Shown here piece by piece: positions 22,366 to 33,617 of a DNA stretch of 64,000 nt. The notes beneath the pieces are model-generated. The model saw nothing but the letters and a program-made list of their open reading frames with translations, was not told the origin of the DNA and made no database searches. The stretch is from assembly GCA_018257865.1 (NCBI GenBank), contig JAEUBA010000019.1, forward strand, positions 310,001-374,000, written 5' to 3'. Position 1 is the first letter of the stretch. Every line of letters begins with the position of its first letter. Position numbers and translations under genes: made by a program. This DNA is from Stereocaulon alpinum (Eukaryota; Ascomycota; Lecanoromycetes; Lecanorales; Stereocaulaceae).

Positions 22366-23417
22366 ATAGTACCGACCACGATGTTCGAGTTGAAGCTAAA
22401 CTTACCATACGATCTCATGGCGTTACGAGCATGATCGACCAGTACAGTCATTACGATACCCCCAAAACTGTAAAATCTACAGCAGCGAAAAAGCGCGACT
22501 TTAAGACACGAAAAGTGTTTATAACTGCATGCAGACGACGACACATTCTTGTACATTCTTGCAAAGCCTGAAAGTCTTCTTCTTCTATTCAATGTTGATA
22601 CTAACATGTCCATATTCATTTCGGATTTGTTCCCAGGGCGGAATTTTCATGACTCATGAGGTGTGGCTTGCGTTACTTATGGTGGTCCTTTTGATGGGCT
22701 GTCTCGGATGACAATAGGCTGGATATTGGGGACGGGTTTGTGAAGAAGAGATTAGGAGCACTGTATGCACTCGCTCTTACATAGCAAGGGACAAAAGTAA
22801 ATATCGAAATTCTTGATCTGGATTACATGACCATTCTCGGGGCCGTTGGCAACCACCAGCACCTCGCATGTGTGTGCTACTGGGCATAATCACCGCCAAC
22901 ATGAGTAGAAAACGAGTGCAGGCTTGGTAAGTATCATAATAATACTATAATAGCACCAGCATATTGTATCATCAAAAGACAGCGTCCAAATCTTTTGCAC
23001 AAGATTTTGTATCGACCTGTTTAGGTAAGCCAAGTTTATAAGCAGCTCCGGAGCCTCATACTTAGCATAGCGTAGGCCAAGCGAGCTTATTGGAGCAGCC
23101 AATAATAGCATGCTGAAGCAATGGAACGAGGGCCATCTTCATTAACAGATTCCAAGATAATGATTATCATCCAATCCAAATACCTAGCAAACTAGTCGCT
23201 CTTGATTCGTTTCAGCCTTTTGTGACGTGTTCATCAGGATAAAGATGCATGAAAGGGGTCATGCATGCACAGCCTCCATGATCGCCAACACGAAAGTACC
23301 GTGAAGGATGCGCCAAGCCAAATACTTGAGCTGCAAAGGCTCAGTCCTCTTCACTTTGTAACAAGACTTACTCAATCGACTCCGACAAGGACTTTCCTAT
23401 GCTACATACATATCATC
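22366..23417. other. Intergenic
   Basis: 1.05 kb without a supported gene. It holds the 3' region of the transcription factor and the promoter of the transglutaminase-like gene. An in-frame ATG at 23265 precedes the chosen start at 23418. Confidence 0.5.
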
Positions 23418-25466
23418 ATGTCTGTTGAGAACCAGACATCCTCCGTCCAGGCCCGTATCGCCGCGCTCAACCTCTCTCATGTGGGCAGAGCTCCTGTAAC
23501 CGCGGATGGAAGCCCAGCTGAGAAACCCCCAACATATCTGAGAAGTCAGTCTACCAGCGTTACCATTGTTCAACCTTTGGGAAGTAACAGCATATCCAAC
23601 AATGGCATTGGCAATGAGCCCAACGGCCCCAGAAGAGACGGAGTACTGCCACCACCTACAAACATCATACGAACTGGTCAAAAGTTGACGCAGCCTACAA
23701 AACCAGCAGTGGCGCCACCTCCTAGAGTGCCTACGAGAAAGCAATATTCTCAACCGTCCCCAGCTCTGCCCCCTAGAAGACCATCTGAACAGTTGAGCAG
23801 AAAGGCTTCCAATGAGTCCGTCTCATCTACCTTTTCGAACATCTCGTCGATGTCTGCCTTGTCAAATGGGACTGCCAGAACGTACACGTCGAGAACGCCT
23901 TCCATCGACAACACTAACAGAGTGAAAGCCCCCGTTTTCGATCCTGCGACGTTACCACCACTGCCCCCGAAGCGGACGAAGGATGACGCGGAGAAGAGAT
24001 TTCAGGATATCGAGAAGTCGAAAGCTTTCCCAGGATACAGAGAGGCGGAGAAGGCAAGGCTACATTCGAAGGCTACGAATTCGACGCCACATGTTGCCAG
24101 GGTAGAAGTGGCACCTCCGCCTGCAATGCCAGCGCTGCCACCAAGGAGACCCACGCGGCAAGCCTCAGCAGAAGCCCCAAGGCACAAGATATCGGAGCAG
24201 CCACCTCCAATGCCCGCGAGATCAGCTCTTTCCTTCGGTATGAACAAGGCTGACGGCCATGATACTACGAATGGGGTCAACGGAAGAGCCCCCACCCCTT
24301 CATCGGCCAAGAACGGAGCTCCACCCCCTGTGCCCCTCGCCTCAAGACCGGACATATCGAAATTGCACGCTACGAAACCAAAACCTCAGCCTCAAGCACC
24401 CGCCTCAGCATCATCCTGCCTCCTATGCCGAGACTTCTCCGCCGTAGATGCCCACGCTGACAAATTCCCACGCCAAAACGTCCCTTCTCTAGACTGGCTA
24501 GCCACCCAACTCACCTCCCCCTTCCAATCCCCAACAGACCAAGCCCGCGCCATATTCACCTGGCTTCACCATAATATCGCCTACGACGTCGTTAATTTCT
24601 TCGCCAACAACATCCAACCCTCCACTCCCGCATCCACCCTAGCCTCTGGTCTCGCCGTCTGCGAAGGCTACGCGGGTCTCTTCACAGCCCTAGCCGCAAA
24701 AGCTGGTCTCCAATCTGTCGTTGTCGTCGGCCACGGCAAAGGCTTCGGTTTCTCCACCCTCCAGGCCGGTGATCCCATACCATCAGAGTCCACGGGGCAC
24801 GCGTGGAATGCCGTCAAAATAGACAATGGGTATTGGAAACTCATCGACCCATGCTGGGGCGCCGGCCACATCGCTGGGAGAGGTCAACCCTACACGGCAT
24901 CTTTCTCTCCGCGCATGTTCACCATGACAAATGAGGACTTTGGACTCCGCCACTTCCCACAAAACAAGTCTCAATTCTACATTCCCCGACCACCAACCTG
25001 GGAAGAATACATAGTCGGCGACACAGGCGGCGAGCTCCTCCAAGTCTACAGCGGCGTCGCCGAAGAAGAAGGCATCTCCGAAACCTCCTTCCTCCCCAAA
25101 TACCGCACGCTCCCCACTTCCGCCTCCGCCCACGCCGGCCCCACAATCCGCTTTCAATTCTCCCGCATCTGCGAGCACTGGGATCCCATCCGCAACGGCC
25201 AGGGGAAACCCTACGTCTTCATCCTCTCTATCCACGGCATCGACGGACGAGAAGACGATTTCATCCCTTTTGAAACAAATGGCCTTTTCTGGTGGGCGGA
25301 TGTCGTGCCGCAGAAATTGGGAGCACGAGGACAGAGTGTCACTGCTTTTACGGTTAAGACGGTTAATGGGCAGAGTGGACGCGGACTGAGTGTGGATGAG
25401 TATCGGATTGCGAAGGGACGGAAGGCGATGGGGTTCGGGGGGTTGGCGAGTTGGGATCTGATCTAA
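23418..25466 (+). CDS. Transglutaminase-like superfamily protein (Cyk3-related)
   Basis: A single exon of about 682 residues from the ATG at 23418 (MSVENQTSSVQARIAALNLS). The N-terminal 350 residues are a Pro-rich linker with many PPxPPRRP-type SH3-ligand stretches (for example PALPPRRPS and MPALPPRRPT). The C-terminal part carries a transglutaminase-like fold with Cys415 in VCEGYAGLF, His461 in TGHAWNAV and Asp477 in LIDPCWG, so the catalytic triad is complete. Related fungal proteins include the cytokinesis factor Cyk3, which has an N-terminal SH3 domain that is absent here. This protein instead offers SH3 ligands and could be a scaffold at the division site. An in-frame upstream ATG at 23265 would add 51 residues that look like 5' UTR. 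The cytokinesis role is inference. Confidence 0.8.
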   Translation: MSVENQTSSVQARIAALNLSHVGRAPVTADGSPAEKPPTYLRSQSTSVTIVQPLGSNSISNNGIGNEPNGPRRDGVLPPPTNIIRTGQKLTQPTKPAVAPPPRVPTRKQYSQPSPALPPRRPSEQLSRKASNESVSSTFSNISSMSALSNGTARTYTSRTPSIDNTNRVKAPVFDPATLPPLPPKRTKDDAEKRFQDIEKSKAFPGYREAEKARLHSKATNSTPHVARVEVAPPPAMPALPPRRPTRQASAEAPRHKISEQPPPMPARSALSFGMNKADGHDTTNGVNGRAPTPSSAKNGAPPPVPLASRPDISKLHATKPKPQPQAPASASSCLLCRDFSAVDAHADKFPRQNVPSLDWLATQLTSPFQSPTDQARAIFTWLHHNIAYDVVNFFANNIQPSTPASTLASGLAVCEGYAGLFTALAAKAGLQSVVVVGHGKGFGFSTLQAGDPIPSESTGHAWNAVKIDNGYWKLIDPCWGAGHIAGRGQPYTASFSPRMFTMTNEDFGLRHFPQNKSQFYIPRPPTWEEYIVGDTGGELLQVYSGVAEEEGISETSFLPKYRTLPTSASAHAGPTIRFQFSRICEHWDPIRNGQGKPYVFILSIHGIDGREDDFIPFETNGLFWWADVVPQKLGARGQSVTAFTVKTVNGQSGRGLSVDEYRIAKGRKAMGFGGLASWDLI

Positions 25467-26274
25467 ACTGCTCCCTTTAGATACTTACTGCTGGGACTAC
25501 TCGATGAGCATAGGACTTAAGGGTACTGTGAATTCGCATAGCCTGGTTTGCTTCGGTACTGCATTGCACGGAACGAAATGCAATTGACAGAAACGTACTA
25601 CTCCACACCATACCATACCTTCCCTTCCCTTCCACCCACCCACCCATCCCACAAAACCATAACCCACTCCCCCATAAACCCAACAAACTACAAAAAACCC
25701 CTCTACCAATCTACCACCCTCTTCACCGCACAGCCCATCGTCCACGCCTGCGCACTTATCCATTCCCGCACCACGCGCTCATCGCGCGTATCGTAACAAA
25801 AGAAGTCAGCTGCGGTATAGCGCGTTCTCGTATTGCTCTACACGGTTATAGCTAGCTAGCTAGCTTTCTTACCTAATATTTGAGATGGGGGAGGTGGCGC
25901 GGAGGATGTGCGAATGGTCTGGTTTCGGGAGGTTCAGGAGGGAGGGTTGGGGTATTTAGGGGGAATGTTGAGGAGGTAGAAGTGTTTGGTTTCTTGGTGG
26001 TACTTGCGGGATGAGATGGGATGAGATGGGATAGGGAATGAAGAGAAAAGAGAGGAGAGGAGAGCGTTAAGGTAGGGTAGGGTAGTTTTTAGCGTTATTT
26101 GTGCGATGGAATGTGGTGTGGTAGGCTGTGCTGTGCTGTGCTATATGCGATCCAAAATGCATGTAGGCTGTGTAATGCTAGATGCTAGATTCCACCTCCG
26201 GTAAATGCAATGCAAAGCAATGCCAAAGACGCCTTTCCCCCCTCTGATGAGATCATATCAAGATAAAGCTCGCG
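25467..26274. other. Convergent intergenic spacer with simple repeats
   Basis: 808 bp between two convergent genes. No coding sequence is seen. The second half is rich in short tandem motifs, listed separately. Confidence 0.6.
25849..26140. repeat. Cluster of short simple repeats
   Basis: Within 300 bp there are several imperfect microsatellites: GCTA repeats near 25851-25866, GGGATGAGAT units near 26008-26032, GGTAG units near 26071-26085 and TGTGC units near 26125-26141. Each has only two to four copies. They look like slippage-prone, unconstrained DNA. Confidence 0.7.
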
Positions 26275-29200
26275 TCAGACGTCGCTGTCCATCGCACTTC
26301 CATCCTCAGATCCGCGAGATCCGTCATCCTGAATCACTTCACCCTCAGCACGCTTCAGAAGAACGTCCTGCCAATCCTTCCCTCCAGATTGCAGCACCGC
26401 GCCAAAGTTGGTAGTGTTAGGGAACCACCTCTCCCTCCTCGTATTAGCTTTATTGCCACCTTCGAGCGCTGCACGACTGGCTCGTGTCGTGCGTGCTCGT
26501 TTACCGTCGTTTAGCGGGTGCGAGAGGAGAGAGCTGAGCTGGCGTCGTTGCTCTTCTAGTCGTAGGTCGTAGGAGACGATTGAGCGGGCATATGGGGCGA
26601 GGTCTTCTGCAATTACTGAGATGGGGCCATCGAAGGCGGAGATTTGGGGACCTTTGGGTATGCCGAGGACAGGTTTTTGAGAGCGCGCGATTGGGTCGAA
26701 TGCTGGTGAGATTGTGGCTTTGGTCATGCGGTTGTGATGGAGGGTTTCTTGGACGGTTTGCGGGATCATGTTATATATCATTTGGTCCATTAGTGGGTTG
26801 GGGTCATCGTTGGAACAGTTGCGGCGAGAGATTCGCCGCGCACATGTCCTGAGAGTGAGTGCCAATGAATCGCTCAGGCCAGTCTGGTCGATGACCGGGT
26901 CGGCTTGGAGTACGTTTGAGCCTTCAATATAGTTGTGGCGCATATTCTCTGTCAGCTCGGGCGTGGCAGTGTCAAGCAGAATCTGAAATTGTTAGCATGG
27001 TGAGTACTCTCTCAAGACTATCCACTGACCGTATCGAACCCTCGGGAGACACAGGATGGCAAAACGTCTGCCGCACTAAGAGCTTCGCAGGCTTGCTCGA
27101 AGTTACACAGCGCCTCCACTGCCTGTCTTGGCGAGGTCTCTTCGAGGCACGTAGGCCCATGCACCGCAAGAAAGCCTTCCGAAGCTCCAATATCAGTTCT
27201 CCAACCATTCCAGGCTTCTGAAAGAAGTTCCGTTTCCTGAACCAAGGAATGTTCTGATTGCAAAGGTTTGGATTCCCCACTCAGCCATCCCATGCCGCGC
27301 TGGTACGTGCCTTCACTGACAACACGGATCGACTCGCTATTTCGATTCTGAAGACCGTCCGCAGCTGATTTGATCAGCATCCACTCCAGCCCTCCTTTGG
27401 TATCACCTATGGCCATTTGACAAAAGAAGTTCAGCTCAGCTAAGGACGCGCGCAGATCGGACCCTTTGGCTTTATAAAGCATCGATACTGCGTCTCGTGG
27501 AAGCAGATGGCCTTCGTTACAAGCGACGAGCAGTAAGTAATCTGTGGCAAGTTGTTCCGCGGGCGGGCCAAAACGGAAGATAGCGTATAAAGCCATGTCG
27601 TGCAGTGGTAATAGGCTTTCGTCAGAACATGTCATGATAACAGGTCGCTTAGACTGTGCCAACAAATCAAGAACAGTCGTCCAAAACATTTTGTCCTCTT
27701 CAAACAGCACATCGACTTCTTCCAGAAGGATGAGTGACTGCTTCTGGCTTTTTGGTTTCTTAGGCTGCTCATTCGACTTCGGCATACCCTTTCGTGGACT
27801 TGATCTCTTAGTCGGTGGCTTTTTCTTTGGTCCTCCTGTAGACTTGAAGAACGAATTCATAGTTCCCTGTCGCCCAGATTCGAGATCCCGTTGCAACTTC
27901 TCGTTCACTAGCTGCTGTTCCTCGCTGTCATCCTTTGCCACGGTCGCTTGATCATCTGGGTCTTGTCGCACGAGGTGATTCCGAGTCATATCACCCACTT
28001 TGTCTAGAATGTCTCTACCACTTCGTCGGCTAGCTGCGTTGATCTCGAATATCTCAAAGCCGAGCTCTTGAGCCACTGCATAGATTGCAGCAGACTTCCC
28101 ACATCCGTGAGGACCGCTGATAACTACAGCATTACTGCTTCGGTCGTTGTTGCCTAGACTTCCTGTAGCAAGCCCAGAGCGAATGACAGACTTCTTCAGC
28201 AGGAAATTGCTGGATTGAAAGTCTTCCGGATCGGTGACCTCATCCATTAGACTTGCTTCCTCATCGCTTGAGACCACAAAACCATCTAGCTCTTCTGCTC
28301 TTTTCCGTTTCCTCTTGGTAGCACCACGCCCTCCCGAGGCTACCGAGGAATCCCTGGTCCTCAATCTCCCATGTTCCCGACATTCGACCGACGTAATTGT
28401 TAAGCCTTTCAACCAATTCCTTAGAAGGATCACATCTTGACTTTGCTGTAACACGTGCTCGGTGGCTTTAGGTGTATATTTGTGGGTCCAATCCTGGGTT
28501 TCGCACTCAAACTTGTCGAATGCAGTAAGCGAAACTGCTATGTGGTCATACAAATGCTGCAGCACAGGGGGGGCAGCTGATTGAAACGGTCGTGAGCTGC
28601 TAAGCTCATCCACGTCTGGATCTTCGGCCAGCTTCAAAGCTGACCTTGAGCCCAATCTTGGAAGCACGGCCTGCTGCAATTCTCGGCCAGTCATGAGCCG
28701 TCTCAAGGGTCGTCGAAATTCGCGCCCGTGCCGCGACTGAAATGTCTGAGATACTTGTTTGTCCAAAAGATAGATCCAGACCAAGTCAACGTAAGGTTTC
28801 AGGACTTCCTCTTCCTCCTGGACGCGGATTTCGACGCTCTTCATTTTACGCACAGCATTCGTTGCTCCACGAGCTTGCGTCGGACTTGCTGGCCTCGCCA
28901 GTGAGATTTGTGGACGCCCTACATGCATCATATCTGCAGGAGGCCAAATTGGCTCGACTGCGCCAGGGAATCGAGATATTCGTGCGTGATCCGAACCGAA
29001 AGCATTGCACCCAAATGTAATTCCACCGACAGGATTATCAGCAATGTCTGCAGGCCTGCTGTTGACTCTAGCCTTCCTAGGACTAACATTCTTTTTTTGC
29101 TGTGCTGTAGGACCAGCGTCCAGCTCATGTCTCTTTTGGTCATTACTTGTTGTCTTGCTGTGCTGTAAAGGGGCAACGGCTGGCCCTCCGAGGAAGAATG

Positions 29201-29965
29201 GATGCGTAGGTTTTGGAGGTTCCATTGGCTTAGTTTGCCTTTCCCCTAGAACACCGGTGATGACAGCTACGCCTGAGCAGATGTTATCTATTTTCTTTCC
29301 TATAGACGTACGCGATCCATCATCCATTCCGTACTTGACTGTAACCACCAATTTTGTTGGAGCTGCCCCAGCTTTGGTAGCCCTTCTGCCGCGCTTAGCT
29401 TTGGTATCTTGAACAGAGTCTTTTGCCTTTGGTGAACCCAATTTGCCATCAGGACGAACTCTGAGCATTTTCTTCGGCGGTGTAACTGCGGTCACCTGAT
29501 CTGGAACAGTAATGGAAGGCTGTCCGCTTTGCTTTTCAGCAGTGCCATCTCCATCAATCAAGGGGCTTAGATCGGTTGATGAGCCCCCTCGCCTTCTGCC
29601 TCTCGTCGCATCAACGCTTGCGCTGACCTGGGATTGCCGAACCTGCTCGCACTGAGGGTTTGTAAACTTGTCAGCGTCATCGATAGCGGCAGATTGTCCA
29701 GATGCAGCAGCTTGAAGCTGATCTACCCATGCTGCTGTAGCAGCATCACTAGGATTTCTTTGTGCTGGCTTAGGTGATGTAGTCCGTTGGCGTTTTCGTC
29801 GGCCATCGTTCTGGTCAAAGTCGATCTCGACACCGGGCGTACCTACAGCACAGGTAAGCCTTGACCAAGCTGAGAGTGACGAGAAAGACGCCTACTATTC
29901 TTTTGCAAGAAAAAGGGATGTACAGCCGCTCCGTGGTCCTTGCCCATGCTTACAACGACCGCCAT
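26275..29965 (-). CDS. ELG1: ELG1/ATAD5-like RFC-type PCNA unloader
   Basis: Large subunit of the alternative RFC clamp loader that unloads PCNA after replication and guards genome stability. Three exons: 29896-29965, 27030-29842 and 26275-26982, with introns of 53 and 47 bp, giving about 1196 residues. The N-terminus contains VHPFF, the short HPFF motif typical of fungal Elg1 proteins, then a disordered basic region. A Walker A, GPHGCGKSA, lies near residue 600, and the following LGFEIFEINAASRRSGRDIL is the RFC-box region. The Walker B region reads LILLEEVDVLFEED. The C-terminal exon carries an LRTCARRISRRN-type segment and a helical domain. Two in-frame ATGs six codons apart (29965 and 29947) are possible starts; I used the first. 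It is divergent with UTP8. Confidence 0.9.
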
Positions 29966-30308
29966 ATGTGAAGAGTGCTTCCACCATTGAACTCTAGATC
30001 GCAACCAACGCTTAGTAGAGACACTCTGTTATGTGCGGTAAGCAAATGATGGTCGCAGGGCTCATTGTCATCTTTGAAAAAGACCTCGATATCATGTCCT
30101 CGAGAGCCAGCCGTCACGCCTTCACTATCGTGAAGTGATGTCGACTTCTCCGTCACCACTCGAATCGCGTGCCAATTGACGCGTTCAGGAGATCACTAAG
30201 CCGGAGTTCAACCGACAGGTCTTGGCACCACGAACTTTTTGGAGCTATGCCTCTGTATTGTGTCGAAACTGGTACGCTTGCTCGCGGAGCTGCGAACCTG
30301 GCAGCAAA
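29966..30308. promoter_or_regulatory. Divergent promoter region of ELG1 and UTP8
   Basis: 343 bp separate the start codons of a replication gene and a ribosome-biogenesis gene. Both promoters must lie here. I cannot single out factor sites. Confidence 0.55.
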
Positions 30309-33130
30309 ATGATACAACCCCCCTACGCACTGGCTGAGATACCACAAGATCTCACTGGTACCTCTGGACAAGTACATGCGGCCGATGTCTATACGATTGC
30401 GGGCTCAAAGAAGAGAAAGAGATCTGAGATCACTCTTGCGATTGACCGCCAAGGCGTCAATATCTACGATGTAGCCCTTTCGCATGCTGTGAATATAGCC
30501 AAGATAAGCTAATGGTCTTGTAGGTTCAAACATCTAAGATAGTGACCTCTTATGCAATTTCACCTCAAGCCAACTTCACTTGTCCACCATGCTCGATTCG
30601 ATACCGAAGACACGGTGACGAGGCGCCACAAAGATTCACATACTGCTCTGTGACCTCGCCAAAGCCTCAGCTCGTCTGCTTCTCTGAACGTTCCGGCGCA
30701 AAGAGCAGCCTAGGCGAAGCGATCAAAACCACGTCAGTCAGCTTGAGGGGTACATCGAATCCTGTCGTGCACTTGGACACCTTCCAAGTCCCTGAAGACA
30801 GGGATGATGATACGCCGGAAAACAAGATCCTTGCTGTTTATGAAGACGGCATGGTCGTCTGCTATTCAAAGGATCTGGCAGTTCAGGAATGGAGCACAAG
30901 TATCAACAAGGGCTCTCCGAACGGTGACGTTGTAGCAAGCACCCACATTGGATATGCGGCGGTTTTGAGTGTTGAGCAGGCTCGTAAGGCGATATTAAAG
31001 GGCAGGGAGGATATTCTCGCAACACTGAGTACAGACTCCGGCCATGTTGGTGCTGATATAATGGTTGTCGTCATCCGATCGAAGACAGTTGAGGGTGCTG
31101 TGGAGCATGGGAATTTGATGCTGAAGGTCTTTGCCATCAAGGCCGTCAAAGCAGGGACGAAAACACTTTCTGGATTCGCAAGGCACGATCTCCAGGAGCT
31201 GGTTTCGCAAGTCATACCGGAACCCTTTCAGTTGCAATCGAAACATTCCAAGTTCACGTTTAATGCTTCCTATGGAAGGTTGTATCAACACTCTGAAGAG
31301 GCCATGATTGCATACGATCTTACCGGATCGATACCCAGACTGGAGCATAACCAGGATTTGCCTGAGGCCATGTCCTCATGTTTGCAATTGTCGCCCAACC
31401 TACTAGCCTACGCCACCCCGCATTCGGTCTCGATAGTCGACCTGCCATACTATTCGCTGCAGGCGGAACGCAATCTGGCCAAGGTCGGCGAATTGTCGCG
31501 CATCTCGCAGACGCCTGAAAAGCAGAAGAATCAGCCTATGAAAGGGGGAAGTCTGTCGCTTCTCTCTTACTACGCACCGTTAGATGTTGTCGTCGCTCTC
31601 GAAGGGCGAAAGATCCTGGCATTTCAACTTTCAACGACCACACTCCACACAGGTGGCTCTCGAAAAAGAAAACGAGATGGCCTGCTTATGAATGCCCTTG
31701 GCCGTGGGTCTTCGTTGGTGAAGGGTACACCATCGGACCGGGCCATATCACACGGCAAAATCAAGCAATTGGGGCGTCATCTACCTTCGCATGCTACGAA
31801 TCGTGATTGGAGCGCTCAGAAAGCCGAGATAGACCGGTATTCTTCTCAGTCTGAGGCAGCTGATTTTGAAAGGGTCGCGGCTTCGGCACTAGGATTAGAA
31901 CTCAAGAGAGGACACAACGAAAATTTACAGTCAGCGAGTAGCGCATCTGTGGACCTGCGAAAAGTCTACTATTTGCTTAGCAGGATGTTCTCGGTGGACA
32001 AGCCAGAAAAGACGACGCGGCAGGAAGCGTCCTCCGATGCTCCAAGAAAGATTGTGATGCGTTTCCTCCCACGCAGGATCTGCAACTGGTTAATTGAAGG
32101 GGGCCTCCTCACCACTTATCACATTGAGAGGTCACTGAAACACTACGGGGCCTTGCCATTCCCTGCAAAGCTCTCGAAAAGTGCCCTAATATGTGCGCTT
32201 GCAGAGTTGGACGTATCGCTAGAGCTAATCTCATCTGTTCTAACTAGTACCACGCCTTTGAACGCAAGGGAGCTTGTTCAAGTTCTAGCGATCATTGTGA
32301 AGGGCACTGAGCGCTTAGAGGTCACAGAAAGTGGAAGACTCCTTACCAATGGAGAAGTGGCTAGCAGCAGCGGCGTTAGCGACGATAGGATGCAGCTCAC
32401 CAATGACGAAGTTTCCAAGGACCTATCCTCACTATCTGCTGATTTTGCCAACGAAGAATCACACCATCGTATACTCAGCCTAACGCTAAGAAGATTATAC
32501 GCATGCTCGTCTTCCTCGGTCGCTCGAGCACTCAAGGAAGAGCTATCCACAGCACAGTTACGCTTGCTAATCGATGCACTTCGCATGGAGATTGCCAGAA
32601 ATGGCTGGCTGTCACCTTACGATGACAGCTTGGAAGCAAATGAACCAAGTTCACCGAACAGTAATCAGCTTTGCCACATAGCCCACCTTCTCAATTGCGC
32701 AATCGACAGCATCGGTACAGGCGGCTGGATACTGGGCACATCCATAACCAGCGACGCCAGCGAAACAGCAGATACCCTATCCTACATGCGAGCCGAAGTC
32801 TCAGCAGCACTAGAAGGTATCGAAGAAGCCACATACTTGAAAGGCATACTCGGCGAGATGCTTCTTTGTGGGAAGGACGCTCTTCACTCCTCAACAACGC
32901 CATCGAGACCCGATCAAAACCAACTCACAACCCTTCCTGTAAAACCCACAACAATCGCGCTGAACGATGCAGAGTCTAGTCTACTCCCACTAGGTCTGAA
33001 ACCCGCTCCGATAATCTCAATGGCCAAAGTCGGCGCTGGCGGTGAGCTGATAAAGCGGAGTGCAAGGGATATTGGACGGTTAAAGAGTAAGATGGTGGGG
33101 AAATATAGCTTCGATCGAATAATCATCTAA
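30309..33130 (+). CDS. UTP8: Utp8-like U3 snoRNP (t-UTP) component
   Basis: Subunit of the t-UTP/UTP-A complex of the small-subunit processome, acting in the nucleolus in early pre-rRNA transcription and processing. Two exons: 30309-30470 and 30524-33130, with a 53-bp phase-0 intron, giving about 922 residues. The start MIQPPYALAEIP, then KKRKRSEITLAI and VNIYDVQTSKIVTSYAISPQ, follows the layout of the Utp8 N-terminus (a first blade that precedes a beta-propeller). The rest is a divergent propeller followed by a helical C-terminal half. There is no WD signature strong enough to suggest another Utp protein. The in-frame ATG at 30222 was rejected because the extra residues look non-coding. The call rests on N-terminal similarity and overall architecture recalled from yeast. 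Confidence 0.72.
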
Positions 33131-33617
33131 TGAAGATATCTATTCAGAACTCAATAAGTCCCTCCCACTTTCCTGCCTCACCTCTCTCCCAATCCGCACT
33201 AGTGGATCTCCGTCTCCCCAAATCCTTCCCTATCTCATGCACCTCTCTTCCATAGTCACACCCTTCATATCCACTCGAACACCGAGCTTCCAATCCACCA
33301 ATGCTTTTAACATATCCAGCATGCTACCCTCAACAGCTCACTACCCAAGCCGTAAATCCCCTACAACAGCAAATATACCTACTCATTCACTCTGCACAGC
33401 CATCCAACGTACATTTTCTCCCCAAGGCCGTGTCGCGGATGCAAAATATAAATCACAAGAACAGACATGAACTCCAGACAAGGGTCATAGCGAAGCGTCA
33501 AGAACAACTGTACATTAAAGCATGAGTATATACCCCAAGAAGCGCTAATCCCTCCAAGCCCATAAATCCATATGAAAATATCTCCAAGAAGAGTGAATGC
33601 ACAACAACAAGCCCTTT
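33131..33617. other. Convergent intergenic spacer
   Basis: The 3' ends of UTP8 and LAG1 face each other across 487 bp of pyrimidine-rich then AT-rich DNA. No gene, RNA or repeat is seen. Confidence 0.6.

Noticed and set aside
23265..23417. Upstream in-frame ATG extending the transglutaminase-like protein by 51 residues
   Set aside because: The extra residues have no low-complexity or domain pattern matching the protein, and the 23418 ATG is followed by a conserved-looking start.
24002..24355. Long antisense ORFs under the transglutaminase-like gene
   Set aside because: These are shadows of the GC-rich coding strand, without independent signals.
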